Below are positions 26,861 through 35,702 of a stretch of 64,000 bases of DNA, in pieces (position 1 is the first letter of the stretch; every line of letters begins with the position of its first letter). Below the pieces are notes generated by a model. The model ran no database searches. It saw only the letters and a program-made list of their open reading frames with translations, and was not told where the DNA came from. The translations under genes and the position numbers were made by a program. Source of the stretch: Paracandidimonas soli (GTDB lineage: Bacteria > Pseudomonadota > Gammaproteobacteria > Burkholderiales > Burkholderiaceae_B); NCBI RefSeq assembly GCF_004342005.1, contig NZ_SMBX01000007.1, positions 1 to 64,000 of the forward strand, written 5' to 3'.

Positions 26861-27838
26861 TCATTCCAGTTTGATATTTGCTTTCTTGATCAGATCCGCC
26901 CATTTCGCGCGCTCGCTGGCCATCAATTTGGCGAATTCCTCCGGCGTGCTGGACGTTGCCGTCATGCCTCCTTGCGCCGCCAAGGCCTTGACCACGTCTT
27001 CGTCCGCCATGATCTTGACCAGCGCCGCATTCAACTTTGCGACCACTGCCTCGGGCATGCCTTTGGGACCGATCATTCCGTACCAGTTTACAACCTCAAA
27101 CCCTTTCACTCCCGCCTCATCCAGTGTCGGCACGCCCGGGAAATCGGGGGATGGCGTCAAGGACGTCACCGCCAGCGCTTTCAGCTTACCGCCCGAGATC
27201 AGGGCCTTGGTCGACGGATCGGAAAAAATCACATCGGAAATGCCGCTGGCGACATCGACCAGCGCCGGCGACGTGCCGCGATACGGGATATGGCGCATCT
27301 TGACGCCCGCCAGCATGTTGAACAGCTCGCCCGCCATCTGCCCGATGGTGCCATTGCCGCCGCTGGCATAGTTCACATCCCCGGAAGACGCCTTGCGGAT
27401 CAGATCCTCCACACTGTTGATTTCCGACTTGGCGGAAGTGACCAGCACGTTCGGCATGGTCACCATCAGGCTGACGGCAGTGAATTCCGCCGGGTCATAA
27501 GGCGTTTCCTGCATGCTGGGCAGCATCGTCAGGGAGCCTGGCGTCGCGACATACAGCGTGTACCCGTCGCTGTTCGCCCTTGCCGTCGCCGCAGTGGCGA
27601 TGACGCCGCTGGCCCCCGGCCGGTTTTCCACCACGATCGGCGTCCCGAGCGCCTTTTCCAGCTTGGGCGCGACAGTCCGGGCAAGCACATCGGCGCCTCC
27701 CCCCGGAGGAAAGCCCACGATCAGGTTGATCGGCTTGGAGGGAAAATCATTCGCTTGCGCCGATCCTGCGAAAGGCAGGCAGACACCGATCAGTCCAGCC
27801 AGCAATGAACTCAGCATGCGGGTCTTCTTCATCATCAT
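26861..27838 (-). CDS. Bug/TctC-family periplasmic solute-binding protein
   Basis: The 325-residue protein has a Sec signal peptide (lysine-rich start, hydrophobic 11-25, cut near AQA-ND) and the family motifs INLIVGFPPGGGADVLAR, VVENRPGASGVIA and the central NYASGGNGTIGQMAGE. It binds an unknown carboxylate or related anion. It is the first gene of an operon with the molybdoenzyme; the pairing suggests that the enzyme substrate, or a signal for it, is imported or sensed through this protein. Confidence 0.88.
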   Translation of the reverse strand: MMMKKTRMLSSLLAGLIGVCLPFAGSAQANDFPSKPINLIVGFPPGGGADVLARTVAPKLEKALGTPIVVENRPGASGVIATAATARANSDGYTLYVATPGSLTMLPSMQETPYDPAEFTAVSLMVTMPNVLVTSAKSEINSVEDLIRKASSGDVNYASGGNGTIGQMAGELFNMLAGVKMRHIPYRGTSPALVDVASGISDVIFSDPSTKALISGGKLKALAVTSLTPSPDFPGVPTLDEAGVKGFEVVNWYGMIGPKGMPEAVVAKLNAALVKIMADEDVVKALAAQGGMTATSSTPEEFAKLMASERAKWADLIKKANIKLE

Positions 27839-28213
27839 TCACCTTTTTGTCTTTGGTTTCGTTTACGCGGAACTGCCTATGCACAACCCTGGCGAACGCA
27901 CCCGCATCAATCCGTGCGGGAATGCCGCAACTGCAAAGAAAAGCAAGGCGGCTTTGCCTTCATCGTTTTTTGATTATCAGGTTGCCGCGTGAGCCAAACA
28001 ATTTAAAAAAATTCCCTCAACAATCAGCGATCCTAATGAATTAGAAAAACGCACTGTAGAGCAGCAATATGCACCAGCCCTGAGCAAACAGGGGAAACCC
28101 GTATTCCCTTCACTTTTATTTATGCATTCAATGACTGTGCCGACACCCCGGCACGGTCTTCCCTGACCGGCAAGCTCCCCTTCCTGTACCTCACGGCATG
28201 AGCCATTGACGCA
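27839..28213. promoter_or_regulatory. Divergent intergenic region between Bug operon and LysR gene
   Basis: These 375 bases lie between divergent genes and are AT-rich around 27990-28060. I see short hairpins (CCCTG/CAGGG at about 28080, GTGCC/GGCAC at about 28137) but no convincing LysR box and no gene. Promoters of both flanking genes must lie here. Confidence 0.4.
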
Positions 28214-29131
28214 ATGCAAGACAACATCAGTCCGGGCAATGATTGGCCGACGACCCCTGTCCGCAATCTGGACATGGACACCCTGCGCACGCTGGTCGCC
28301 ATCAGTCAGTACGAGACCTTCTCCTCCGCCGCCGAACGGCTGCACCGGACGCAATCGGCCATCACGCAGCAAATGCAGCGGCTGGAGACACAGATCAACC
28401 TGCCCCTGTTCGAAAAGATCGGCAGGAACAAGCGGCTTTCGCTGCACGGCAAGCGGCTGGTGGAATATGCGCGGCACATTCTCGCCATCAATGACGAAGC
28501 CCTGCGCGATCTTTCCGATCAGCGCATGGAAGGCAGCCTGCGCCTGGGGTCGCCGCACGACATCGCGGAAACCATACTGACGCCCGTGCTCAAGCAGATC
28601 ACGCGCTATTCGCCGCGCATCAAGCTGGAGATCCGCGTCGATCGCAGCCCTTACCTGATGGAGGCCATGCACAACGGCGAGCTCGACCTGACCATTTCGA
28701 CGCGCTTCGACCAGCAATTGCACGGCGTGGTGCTGCGCACTTCGCCCACCGCCTGGATCGGCGCATCGGATTATGTGCACGACCCGCATTCGCCCATCCC
28801 ACTGATCCTGGCGGACGAGCCCAGCATCTTCCGGCGGCTCGCCATCACCGCGCTGGAGCAGCACCGGGCCAGTTGGCAGGTCAACTACATCGCCCCGAAC
28901 CTGGTCGGCATCAAGGCGGCCGTTCGCGCGGGCCTGGGCATCACCGCCAGAAGCGTGGAACTGCTCAGCCCCGACCTGCGCGTACTGGGCGAGAAAGACG
29001 GCCTGCCGCCGCTGCCGAGCGTCTCGTACTTTCTCTGGATGCGCAACGACGCCATCAACCCGCTGACGCGCCACGTATTCAACATGCTCTGCACCAACAT
29101 GAACCTGCAACCGGCGGGCGGGGAGAACTGA
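28214..29131 (+). CDS. LysR-family transcriptional regulator
   Basis: The 305-residue LysR protein has a helix-turn-helix (FSSAAERLHRTQSAITQQMQRLE, about 36-58) and an effector-binding domain. Its DNA-binding domain begins about 20 residues in (MDTLRTLVAISQYETF), so an internal ATG at 28274 is a possible start. It sits between the Bug-molybdoenzyme operon (divergent) and the thiol-dioxygenase operon (same strand) and could control either or both. Confidence 0.85.
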   Translation: MQDNISPGNDWPTTPVRNLDMDTLRTLVAISQYETFSSAAERLHRTQSAITQQMQRLETQINLPLFEKIGRNKRLSLHGKRLVEYARHILAINDEALRDLSDQRMEGSLRLGSPHDIAETILTPVLKQITRYSPRIKLEIRVDRSPYLMEAMHNGELDLTISTRFDQQLHGVVLRTSPTAWIGASDYVHDPHSPIPLILADEPSIFRRLAITALEQHRASWQVNYIAPNLVGIKAAVRAGLGITARSVELLSPDLRVLGEKDGLPPLPSVSYFLWMRNDAINPLTRHVFNMLCTNMNLQPAGGEN

Positions 29132-29167
29132 CGAGCTCTTCCCCAAGCGCCTCCCAGCCGGAAAAAC

Positions 29168-29193
29168 CCGGCCGCATCGCACGACGCGGCCGG
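29168..29193 (+). terminator. GC hairpin after the LysR gene
   Basis: Perfect 8-base arms CCGGCCGC and GCGGCCGG with a 10-base loop lie 36 bases after the LysR stop. There is no T-run, so termination, if any, would not be the classical intrinsic type. Confidence 0.35.
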
Positions 29194-29301
29194 CATTCGC
29201 GCCCGCGCTTCTCCCGCTGAGCCGTTGCGCCGCACGTCCAGACCCATTCGCACCAGATACATCAGTAAATCTAATATGTTTTTCCAGCAATTTAATTAGT
29301 C

Positions 29302-29335
29302 ATACAGGACATTGATGTCTAGAATTTTCCTGTAT
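29302..29335. promoter_or_regulatory. Nested inverted repeats in the cupin operon promoter
   Basis: ATACAGGA (29302-29309) is mirrored by TCCTGTAT (29328-29335). Overlapping the left arm is a second palindrome, GACAT-TG-ATGTC (29308-29319). They lie 30-60 bases before the cupin ATG, in an AT-rich stretch, so they are candidate operators for the upstream LysR protein or another regulator. Confidence 0.45.
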
Positions 29336-29364
29336 TCCCTTACTGCAACGCCTGGAGACAATAA

Positions 29365-29958
29365 ATGACGGCCACGCATCCCCACTGGGACCAGATCGAA
29401 AAATCTCTGGAAAACATAAAGAAAACGATAGAAAACCAAGCACTTTCGCGAGATCGCCTGGCGCAGGTTCTGCAGGAAGTGATCGGCCTCGCCTCCCATG
29501 CCGACTGGTGGTCCGAAGACCGCTTTCCGCCTCCCGGCGAAGACGAGCGGCAGGCGCGCTACCTGATCAGCGAAGAGCCCGACCAGACATTCGCGCTCTA
29601 CCTGAACGTCATGCGCCCGGGCAAGAAGATTCCTCCGCACAACCACACCACCTGGGCCTGCGTCGCCGCGGTCGAGGGCGAGGAATACAACACCATTTAC
29701 CGCCGCACCGACGACGGCAGCAAGCCGGGCGTCGGCCTGCTGGAAGAATCGGAACTGGTCGTCGTGCGCCCCGGCACCGGCGTGGCGCTGCTGCCGGACG
29801 ACATCCATTCCGTGGAGATCAAGGGCGACAGCATCATCCGCCACCTGCACATGTACGGCCGCGCGCTGGAAACCCTGAGCGAGCGCCTGATGTTCGACCT
29901 GGAAAACGGCACCTGCAAGGTCATGCCCGTCGGCGTCCAGACCCGGAGGGCCTCATGA
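29365..29958 (+). CDS. Cysteine-dioxygenase-family cupin (thiol dioxygenase)
   Basis: The 197-residue cupin matches the CDO_I family. The iron ligands are visible as H92-x-H94 (PPHNHTTW) and H148 (LLPDDIHSVE), with the VEGEEYN motif between. Relatives oxidise cysteine, 3-mercaptopropionate or other small thiols to sulfinates with O2. The exact thiol cannot be told. GGAG lies about 8 bases before the ATG. The stop overlaps the next ATG (ATGA at 29955), tying it to the PLP lyase. Confidence 0.82.
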   Translation: MTATHPHWDQIEKSLENIKKTIENQALSRDRLAQVLQEVIGLASHADWWSEDRFPPPGEDERQARYLISEEPDQTFALYLNVMRPGKKIPPHNHTTWACVAAVEGEEYNTIYRRTDDGSKPGVGLLEESELVVVRPGTGVALLPDDIHSVEIKGDSIIRHLHMYGRALETLSERLMFDLENGTCKVMPVGVQTRRAS

Positions 29959-31136
29959 GCAGCAACGACCCGGCGCCGCAGACCAGGCTGCTGCGCGCAG
30001 GCCGGCCGCACAAGGGCTGGGTCAACACCCCGGTCACGCGCGCCAGCACCTACATCTTCGAAAACGTCGCCCAGTGGCGCGACGTGCGCGCGCGCCGCGG
30101 CGACGAGCGCCTGGCCTCCTACGGCGCGCGCGGCACCGACTCGACCTTCGCGCTGGAAGACGCGCTGATCGAGCTGGAGGGCGGCTATCGCGCCAAGGCC
30201 TATTGCACGGGCCAGGCAGCCATCGCCATCGTCCTGCTGTCCTATCTGCGCGCCGGCGACCACCTCCTGCTCACCGATGGCGTGTACGAACCCGTCAGGC
30301 GGTTCTGCAAGGAGCAGCTGACGCGGCTCGGCATCGAATTCACCTATTTCCTGCCCGACGGCTCGGACATCGCCGAAAAGATCCGCCCCAATACGCGGTT
30401 GATCTATGTGGAAAGCCCTGCATCGCTGACCTACGACATGCTGGACCTGCCCGCCGTCGCCGAACTGGCCCGCAAGCACGACTGCCTGGTCGCGGCCGAC
30501 AACACCTGGGGATCGGGCTATCTGTACCGTCCCCTGGACCTGGGCGCCGACATTTCGGTCTGCGCCGCCACCAAGTACCTCAGCGGCCACGCCGACATCA
30601 TGATGGGAACGGTCGTCACCAATAAGCGCGCATGGCAGCCGCTGGAAGACGCAACCGTGGATTTCGGCCAGACCATCGGCGCCGACGACGCATTCCTGAT
30701 GCTGCGCGGCATACGCTCGCTGCCGCTGCGCCTGGCCGCCCACGGCAAGGCCTGCCTGCAGGTGGCCCAGTGGCTGCAGCAGCGTCCCGAAGTGGCGCGG
30801 GTCTATTGTCCGGCGCTGCCGGAAGATCCCGGCCATGCCCTGTGGAAGCGCGACTGCACCGGCCAGAACGGCTTGCTGACCATCGAGTTCGTACCCGCCA
30901 TCGACGCCGCCAGCGTCGAACGCCTGATCGATTCGCTGCAGCTGTTCGGGCTGGGCGCGTCCTGGGGCGGCTTCGAAAGCCTGGTCATTCCCGTCAACAT
31001 CGGCGCGGCGCGCTCGATCGGCGACTGGAGCAAGCACGGCGCCATGATCCGCCTGCACATCGGACTGGAAGACACGAACGACCTGATCAACGATCTGGAG
31101 CAAGCCATGCACAGCTGCCTGCCCCGCATCGGCTGA
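29955..31136 (+). CDS. Cys/Met-metabolism PLP enzyme, cystathionine beta-lyase type
   Basis: The 393-residue fold-type I PLP enzyme of the Cys_Met_Meta_PP family has D182 (VAADNTWG) and the Schiff-base lysine K207 in AATKYLSGH. The arrangement and SGHADIMMG segment resemble cystathionine beta-lyase (MetC), which cleaves C-S bonds to release a thiol, pyruvate and ammonia. Coupling to a thiol dioxygenase and a rhodanese suggests a catabolic role rather than methionine synthesis. Substrate unproven. Confidence 0.85.
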   Translation: MSSNDPAPQTRLLRAGRPHKGWVNTPVTRASTYIFENVAQWRDVRARRGDERLASYGARGTDSTFALEDALIELEGGYRAKAYCTGQAAIAIVLLSYLRAGDHLLLTDGVYEPVRRFCKEQLTRLGIEFTYFLPDGSDIAEKIRPNTRLIYVESPASLTYDMLDLPAVAELARKHDCLVAADNTWGSGYLYRPLDLGADISVCAATKYLSGHADIMMGTVVTNKRAWQPLEDATVDFGQTIGADDAFLMLRGIRSLPLRLAAHGKACLQVAQWLQQRPEVARVYCPALPEDPGHALWKRDCTGQNGLLTIEFVPAIDAASVERLIDSLQLFGLGASWGGFESLVIPVNIGAARSIGDWSKHGAMIRLHIGLEDTNDLINDLEQAMHSCLPRIG

Positions 31137-31223
31137 GTTCGTCGACCTCTTCCCCAGTTTCATGCCGCCGCGCACATACCGCTGTGCGCGATGGCTCCCT
31201 GTTACCCGCACGGACGGCTACAT

Positions 31224-32819
31224 ATGACATCACTACCCCCCACCGCCAACCGGCTGTCTCCGAAACAACTGAAGGAATGGCTGCATGACGGCCAGGAAAT
31301 CGCCCTGCTGGACATCCGCGAACACGGGCAATACGGCGAAGCTCACCTGTTCTACGCCGTCAACCTGCCATACAGCCGGATGGAGGCCGAACTGCCCAGG
31401 CTGGTGCCGCAAAAGGCCACGCGCGTCGTGGTCTACGACACCGCCGACGAAGGCATGGCCCAGCGCGCCGCGTCCGTACTGGCGGAATGCGGCTATACCT
31501 CCGTCCACATCCTGGCCGGCGGCGCCGAAGGCTGGAAGGCGGACGGCCGCCAGTTGTTCGCCGGCGTCCACGTCCCCAGCAAGACGTTCGGTGAACTGGC
31601 CGAAGAGGTCTTCCATACGCCTCACATTTCCGCGCAGGAACTGAAGCGCCGCCAGGATGCCGGAGAGAAGCTGGTCGTGCTGGACGGCCGGCCCTTCAGC
31701 GAATACCGCAAGATGAACATCCCGGGCGGCGTCTGCTGCCCGAACGGCGAACTGGCCCTGCGCACCGATCTGCTGGTTCCCGACGAGGAAACCACCGTGG
31801 TCATCAATTGCGCGGGCCGCACGCGCAGCATCATCGGCGCGCAAACGCTGATCAACCTCGGCCTGCCCAATCCCGTCTATGCGCTGCAGAATGGCACCCA
31901 GGGCTGGGTCCTGGCGGACCAGGCGCTGGAGCACGGCGCTGACCGGCGCTATCCCGACGCGATTCCGCACGACTCCCTGCCCGCCCTGCGGGAACGCGCG
32001 CAGCAATATGCCGCACGCTTCGAGGTTCCCGAGATCACGCCGCAGACATTGCTGCAATGGCAGGCGGACTCCAGCCGCACGACGTTCCTGTGCGACGTGC
32101 GCACGGGAGAAGAATACCGGACCGGCACCATCGCCGGCGCGCAGCACGCGCCAGGCGGCCAGTTGATCCAGGCGACGGACCTGTACCTGGGCGTGCGCGG
32201 CGCGCGCGTGGTGCTGTTCGACAACGAGCAGGTGCGCGCGCCCGTCGTCGCCGGATGGCTGCGGCAGATGGGCTGGGACGTGCATGTGCTGCGGAACGCG
32301 GACACGCTGATGGCGGCCAGGCCGGCACAGCCCGCGCCCGCCGGCCACTTGCCCGATCTCGCCGGGATACCGGCTGCGCAACTGGCGGCGCAGGCCGCGA
32401 ACGGCGCAACGCTGCTCGACGTCCGTCCCAGCATGGAATTCCGCAAGGCTCACCTCGCACAGGCCGTCTGGTCGAACCGGACCTGGCTGGAACAGGAAGA
32501 CAGCCGCCTGCCGGGCCCATTCATCCTGCTGGCCAAAAACCAGCAGGACGCCGCAATGGCGGCGAAGACGCTGGCGGCCCATGGCCGGCAGGTCGTCGGC
32601 GCCAACACCGACTCGCCCGACGCATGGCGCCAGGCGGGTCTGGAAGTCGAAGCATCGAGCGACAACCCGCCCGACGCGCGCTGCATCGACTATCTGTTTT
32701 TCGTTCACGACCGCCATCACGGAAACCGCGAGGCCGCCAGGCAGTACCTGGCATGGGAGACCGGGCTGGTCGCACAGATCGACGCGCAAGAGCGCGCCGC
32801 CTTCAGGCTGCCCGGCTGA
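31224..32819 (+). CDS. Multidomain rhodanese-like sulfurtransferase (four domains, one catalytic Cys)
   Basis: The 531-residue protein contains four rhodanese-type domains: about 8-115, 132-240, 268-370 and 385-490. Each has the LLDIRE/VLDGRP/LCDVRTGEEY/LLDVRPSMEF-like strand. Only the second has the active-site loop with cysteine (INCAGRTR, C196). The other loops carry Asp or other residues and look inactive. Rhodaneses move sulfane sulfur or detect persulfides. The ATG at 31224 starts the homology; an upstream ATG at 31191 is possible. It is third in the apparent cupin-lyase-rhodanese operon. Confidence 0.85.
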   Translation: MTSLPPTANRLSPKQLKEWLHDGQEIALLDIREHGQYGEAHLFYAVNLPYSRMEAELPRLVPQKATRVVVYDTADEGMAQRAASVLAECGYTSVHILAGGAEGWKADGRQLFAGVHVPSKTFGELAEEVFHTPHISAQELKRRQDAGEKLVVLDGRPFSEYRKMNIPGGVCCPNGELALRTDLLVPDEETTVVINCAGRTRSIIGAQTLINLGLPNPVYALQNGTQGWVLADQALEHGADRRYPDAIPHDSLPALRERAQQYAARFEVPEITPQTLLQWQADSSRTTFLCDVRTGEEYRTGTIAGAQHAPGGQLIQATDLYLGVRGARVVLFDNEQVRAPVVAGWLRQMGWDVHVLRNADTLMAARPAQPAPAGHLPDLAGIPAAQLAAQAANGATLLDVRPSMEFRKAHLAQAVWSNRTWLEQEDSRLPGPFILLAKNQQDAAMAAKTLAAHGRQVVGANTDSPDAWRQAGLEVEASSDNPPDARCIDYLFFVHDRHHGNREAARQYLAWETGLVAQIDAQERAAFRLPG

Positions 32820-32917
32820 AATGCCAGGCGCATTATTGAACACAGGAGATCACGCAGCGCCTCATCACACCTGAAACTCAACTTACCACTTACCAAATAG
32901 TCAGAAAGGAAATCACC

Positions 32918-33904
32918 ATGCGTCCAACCCGACCCTCTCGCCGTCTGCTCTTTTCCCTGCTGGGCCTGTGCGCCTGCATTCTGCCGGTCTCGCAGCAGGC
33001 GCATGCCGCCTACCCGGAAAAACCCATCACCTTCATCGTGCCATTTCCCGCCGGCGGCGGTGTGGATCTGGTAGGCCGTATCCTGGCTGAGCGCATCGGC
33101 GCGCAAAGCGGCGCCTCCATCGTCGTGGACAACCGCGGCGGCGCGGGCGGCACCATCGGCGTCGCATCCGCGGCGCGCAGCGCGCCGGACGGCTATACCG
33201 TTTCGCTCGGCAGCCCCGGCAACATCAGCATCGCGCCCAGCGTCTATCCCCAGCTTTCCTACGATCCCGCCAAGGACCTGAGCCCCGTCGCCATGGCGGT
33301 GCAGATGCCCATCCTGATGCTGTCCCGCCCGGACGCGCCATTCAAGAATGTCAGCGAACTGATCGCCCATGCCAAGGCCAACCCCGGCGTCCTGAGCTAC
33401 GGCTCGGGCGGCACGGGCACTTCGCTGCACCTGGCCGGAGCCCTGTTCGCCAACATGGCGGGCATCGATGCGGTGCACATTCCATACAAAGGCTCATCCC
33501 CGGCGCTGATTGATCTGATGGGCGGGCGCATCGACTTCATGTTCATCGACACGTCCGCCATCTCCGCCGTCACCTCCGGCAGGGCCAACCTGCTGGCGGT
33601 CACCAACGCCGAACGCTCCCCGCTGCTGCCCGAGACCCCCACCATCGCCGAGTCCGGCCTGCCAGGGTATGAGGCCAGCAACTGGTATGGCTTTTTCCTG
33701 CCGGCGGGAACGGACACAGAGACGGTGCAATGGCTGAACGAGCAGATCACGAAAGCGATGCAGGATCCCTCGGTACAGGAAAAACTCAAGGGCCAGATGC
33801 TGCTGGCCGCCCCCGCGCAGACGCCGGACGAGTTCAGGCAATTCATCCTCGACGACATCGCCAAGTGGAAACAGGTCGTCGGCACGCTGGACCTGTCCAA
33901 ATAA
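32918..33904 (+). CDS. Bug/TctC-family periplasmic solute-binding protein (tandem copy 1)
   Basis: The 328-residue protein has a Sec signal peptide cut near AHA-AYP and the motifs ITFIVPFPAGGGVDLVGR, VVDNRGGAGGTIG and LSYGSGGTGTSLHLAGALF. It is closely related along its full length to the next gene product, so the two arose by duplication. AAAGGA precedes the ATG. It continues the same strand after the rhodanese gene, with a 98-base gap. Confidence 0.9.
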   Translation: MRPTRPSRRLLFSLLGLCACILPVSQQAHAAYPEKPITFIVPFPAGGGVDLVGRILAERIGAQSGASIVVDNRGGAGGTIGVASAARSAPDGYTVSLGSPGNISIAPSVYPQLSYDPAKDLSPVAMAVQMPILMLSRPDAPFKNVSELIAHAKANPGVLSYGSGGTGTSLHLAGALFANMAGIDAVHIPYKGSSPALIDLMGGRIDFMFIDTSAISAVTSGRANLLAVTNAERSPLLPETPTIAESGLPGYEASNWYGFFLPAGTDTETVQWLNEQITKAMQDPSVQEKLKGQMLLAAPAQTPDEFRQFILDDIAKWKQVVGTLDLSK

Positions 33905-33933
33905 GCAACCTTACCCCCACCAAGGAGGGCAAC

Positions 33934-34926
33934 ATGCATTGCATTGAACAATCCTGGATTGCGCGGGCGTCACGCCTGTTGCTGGCCGGCATGACCGCCT
34001 TTGCCATGGCGCCTGCCCATGCTGCTCCCTATCCGGAAAAGCCGCTGACGCTGGTTGTGCCCTATCCCGCCGGCGGCGGCCTGGATGTGCTGGGCCGGCT
34101 GATGGCGGAAGGCATGTCGCGCGAGCTGAACGTACCTGTCGTCGTCGAAAACAGGACAGGCGCAGGGGGAACGATCGGCGTTTCCTACGTCGCCAGGTCA
34201 AAGCCGGACGGCTACACGCTATTGATCGCCAGTCCGGCGGCCATCAGCATTGCGCCCAGCCTGTACAACAAACTGCCATACCAGCCGCTGCGCGACCTGG
34301 CGCCCGTGGCCATGATGTCGCAGATGCCCTCTTTATTGGTCACCAACCGGTCGGCGCCATTTTCATCCGTGCGCGAACTGGCCGAATATGGCAAGGCAAA
34401 CCCTGGAAAGCTGAATTACGGTTCTGGCGGGCCGGGATCCTCCCTGCATCTATCAGGGGCGATGTTCGCGCAGATGGCGGGTTTTGACGCCACCCACATT
34501 CCCTACCAGGGATCGGCGCCGGCCATTGTCGACCTGATTGGCGGGCAACTGGATTTCATGGTCGTGGACACCACTGCCATCCCCCATGTGGAGTCGGGGC
34601 AGTTGAAGCTGCTCGCCATCACCAACCCCGAGCGCTCCGCCCAATTGCCCGACACTCCCACTATTGCGGAAGCCGGCGTTCCCGGCTATGAAACCATCAA
34701 CTGGTACGGCCTGTTCCTGCCGGCGAAGACAAGCCCGGAAATCGTGCAGGCCTTGAACCAGGTCATACAGAAAGTACTGGCCGATCCAGCGACCCAACGC
34801 CGGTTCAAGACACTGCGCGCCGATCTGCCGCCTGCGCTGGACAGCGAAGCATTTACCGAGTTCGTCAGGGCCGACACCCGGAAATGGGATGCCTTGGTGA
34901 AATCACTGAATCTTTCCCTGGACTGA
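33934..34926 (+). CDS. Bug/TctC-family periplasmic solute-binding protein (tandem copy 2)
   Basis: The 330-residue protein starts at 33934 after a strong AAGGAGGG ribosome binding site. It has a signal peptide cut near AHA-APYP, then LTLVVPYPAGGGLDVLGR and VVENRTGAGGTIG. Shared stretches with the preceding protein (GGTIGV, SIAPS, DLAPVAM-like, THIPY-type and PTIAE) show recent paralogy. The upstream in-frame extension runs into the previous gene and is not used. Confidence 0.9.
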   Translation: MHCIEQSWIARASRLLLAGMTAFAMAPAHAAPYPEKPLTLVVPYPAGGGLDVLGRLMAEGMSRELNVPVVVENRTGAGGTIGVSYVARSKPDGYTLLIASPAAISIAPSLYNKLPYQPLRDLAPVAMMSQMPSLLVTNRSAPFSSVRELAEYGKANPGKLNYGSGGPGSSLHLSGAMFAQMAGFDATHIPYQGSAPAIVDLIGGQLDFMVVDTTAIPHVESGQLKLLAITNPERSAQLPDTPTIAEAGVPGYETINWYGLFLPAKTSPEIVQALNQVIQKVLADPATQRRFKTLRADLPPALDSEAFTEFVRADTRKWDALVKSLNLSLD

Positions 34927-34932
34927 TGCCGT

Positions 34933-35688
34933 ATGAATACGCCAATACGAACAATCGTCAAGCTGGGGGTATTGTTGCCGGAAGGCAATATCACCTGCGA
35001 AACAGAGTTCCCTGCGCTCGCACCCGCCGGCCACTCCTTTCATTACCAGCGCCTGCATCGCGAGGGAACCGTCCTGACGCAAGCCTCGCTGCTTTCCATG
35101 CAGGACAGCGTCGATGACGCCACCAACGCGCTGCTGATGCCGCGTCCGGCCGCCATGGTCTACGCCTGCACGTCGGGCACGTTCCTGGCGGGCCACGACA
35201 AGCACGCGGACATGGCCAACCGCATGGAGGCGCTTTCAGGCGTTCCCTGCATTACGACAGCCTCCGCCATGCTGTACGCATTGAAACGCGTCAACGCGCA
35301 ACGCATCCACATGCTGACGCCCTATCCCGAAGCCATCAACCAGACAGAATGCGATTTCCTTCGCTTTCATGGGATTGATGTTGTGCGCCCGGACACCTTT
35401 GGATGCCGGGACAGCGACGAGATTCGCGCGCTCTCCTGGCAGCAGGTGCTGGATCGCGTCAGATCCCACCACGCCGACGCCTCCAATGCGGATGCGCTGT
35501 TCCTCAGTTGCACGAACATGCCTGCGCTTGAGGCCATCGAAACGCTGGAGGCGGAACTGGGAATCCCGGTCATTTCCTCCAACAGCGCATCCGCCTGGGC
35601 CGTGCTGCGGCTGGCCGGATACCATCAGACTATCGCAGCCATCGGCGCGCTGGGCAAACTGGACTATCAATCAATCAGTGATCAGTGA
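34933..35688 (+). CDS. Asp/Glu racemase superfamily protein, maleate isomerase/arylmalonate decarboxylase-like
   Basis: The 251-residue protein has the two opposed cysteines of the superfamily, C79 (VYACTSGTF) and C193 (LSCTNMPAL), and the N-terminal LGVLLPEGNITCETEF typical of maleate cis-trans isomerases. Family members racemise amino acids, isomerise maleate or decarboxylate malonates via a cysteine. The start lies 6 bases after the second Bug gene, so it is in the same operon. The reaction is not decided by sequence. Confidence 0.78.
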   Translation: MNTPIRTIVKLGVLLPEGNITCETEFPALAPAGHSFHYQRLHREGTVLTQASLLSMQDSVDDATNALLMPRPAAMVYACTSGTFLAGHDKHADMANRMEALSGVPCITTASAMLYALKRVNAQRIHMLTPYPEAINQTECDFLRFHGIDVVRPDTFGCRDSDEIRALSWQQVLDRVRSHHADASNADALFLSCTNMPALEAIETLEAELGIPVISSNSASAWAVLRLAGYHQTIAAIGALGKLDYQSISDQ

Positions 35689-35702
35689 GAGGAATCAACA
35701 CT

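Noticed and set aside
24870-27371. 833-codon plus-strand open frame over the molybdoenzyme and Bug genes
   Set aside because: It is antisense to two genes with clear family motifs and shows none itself.
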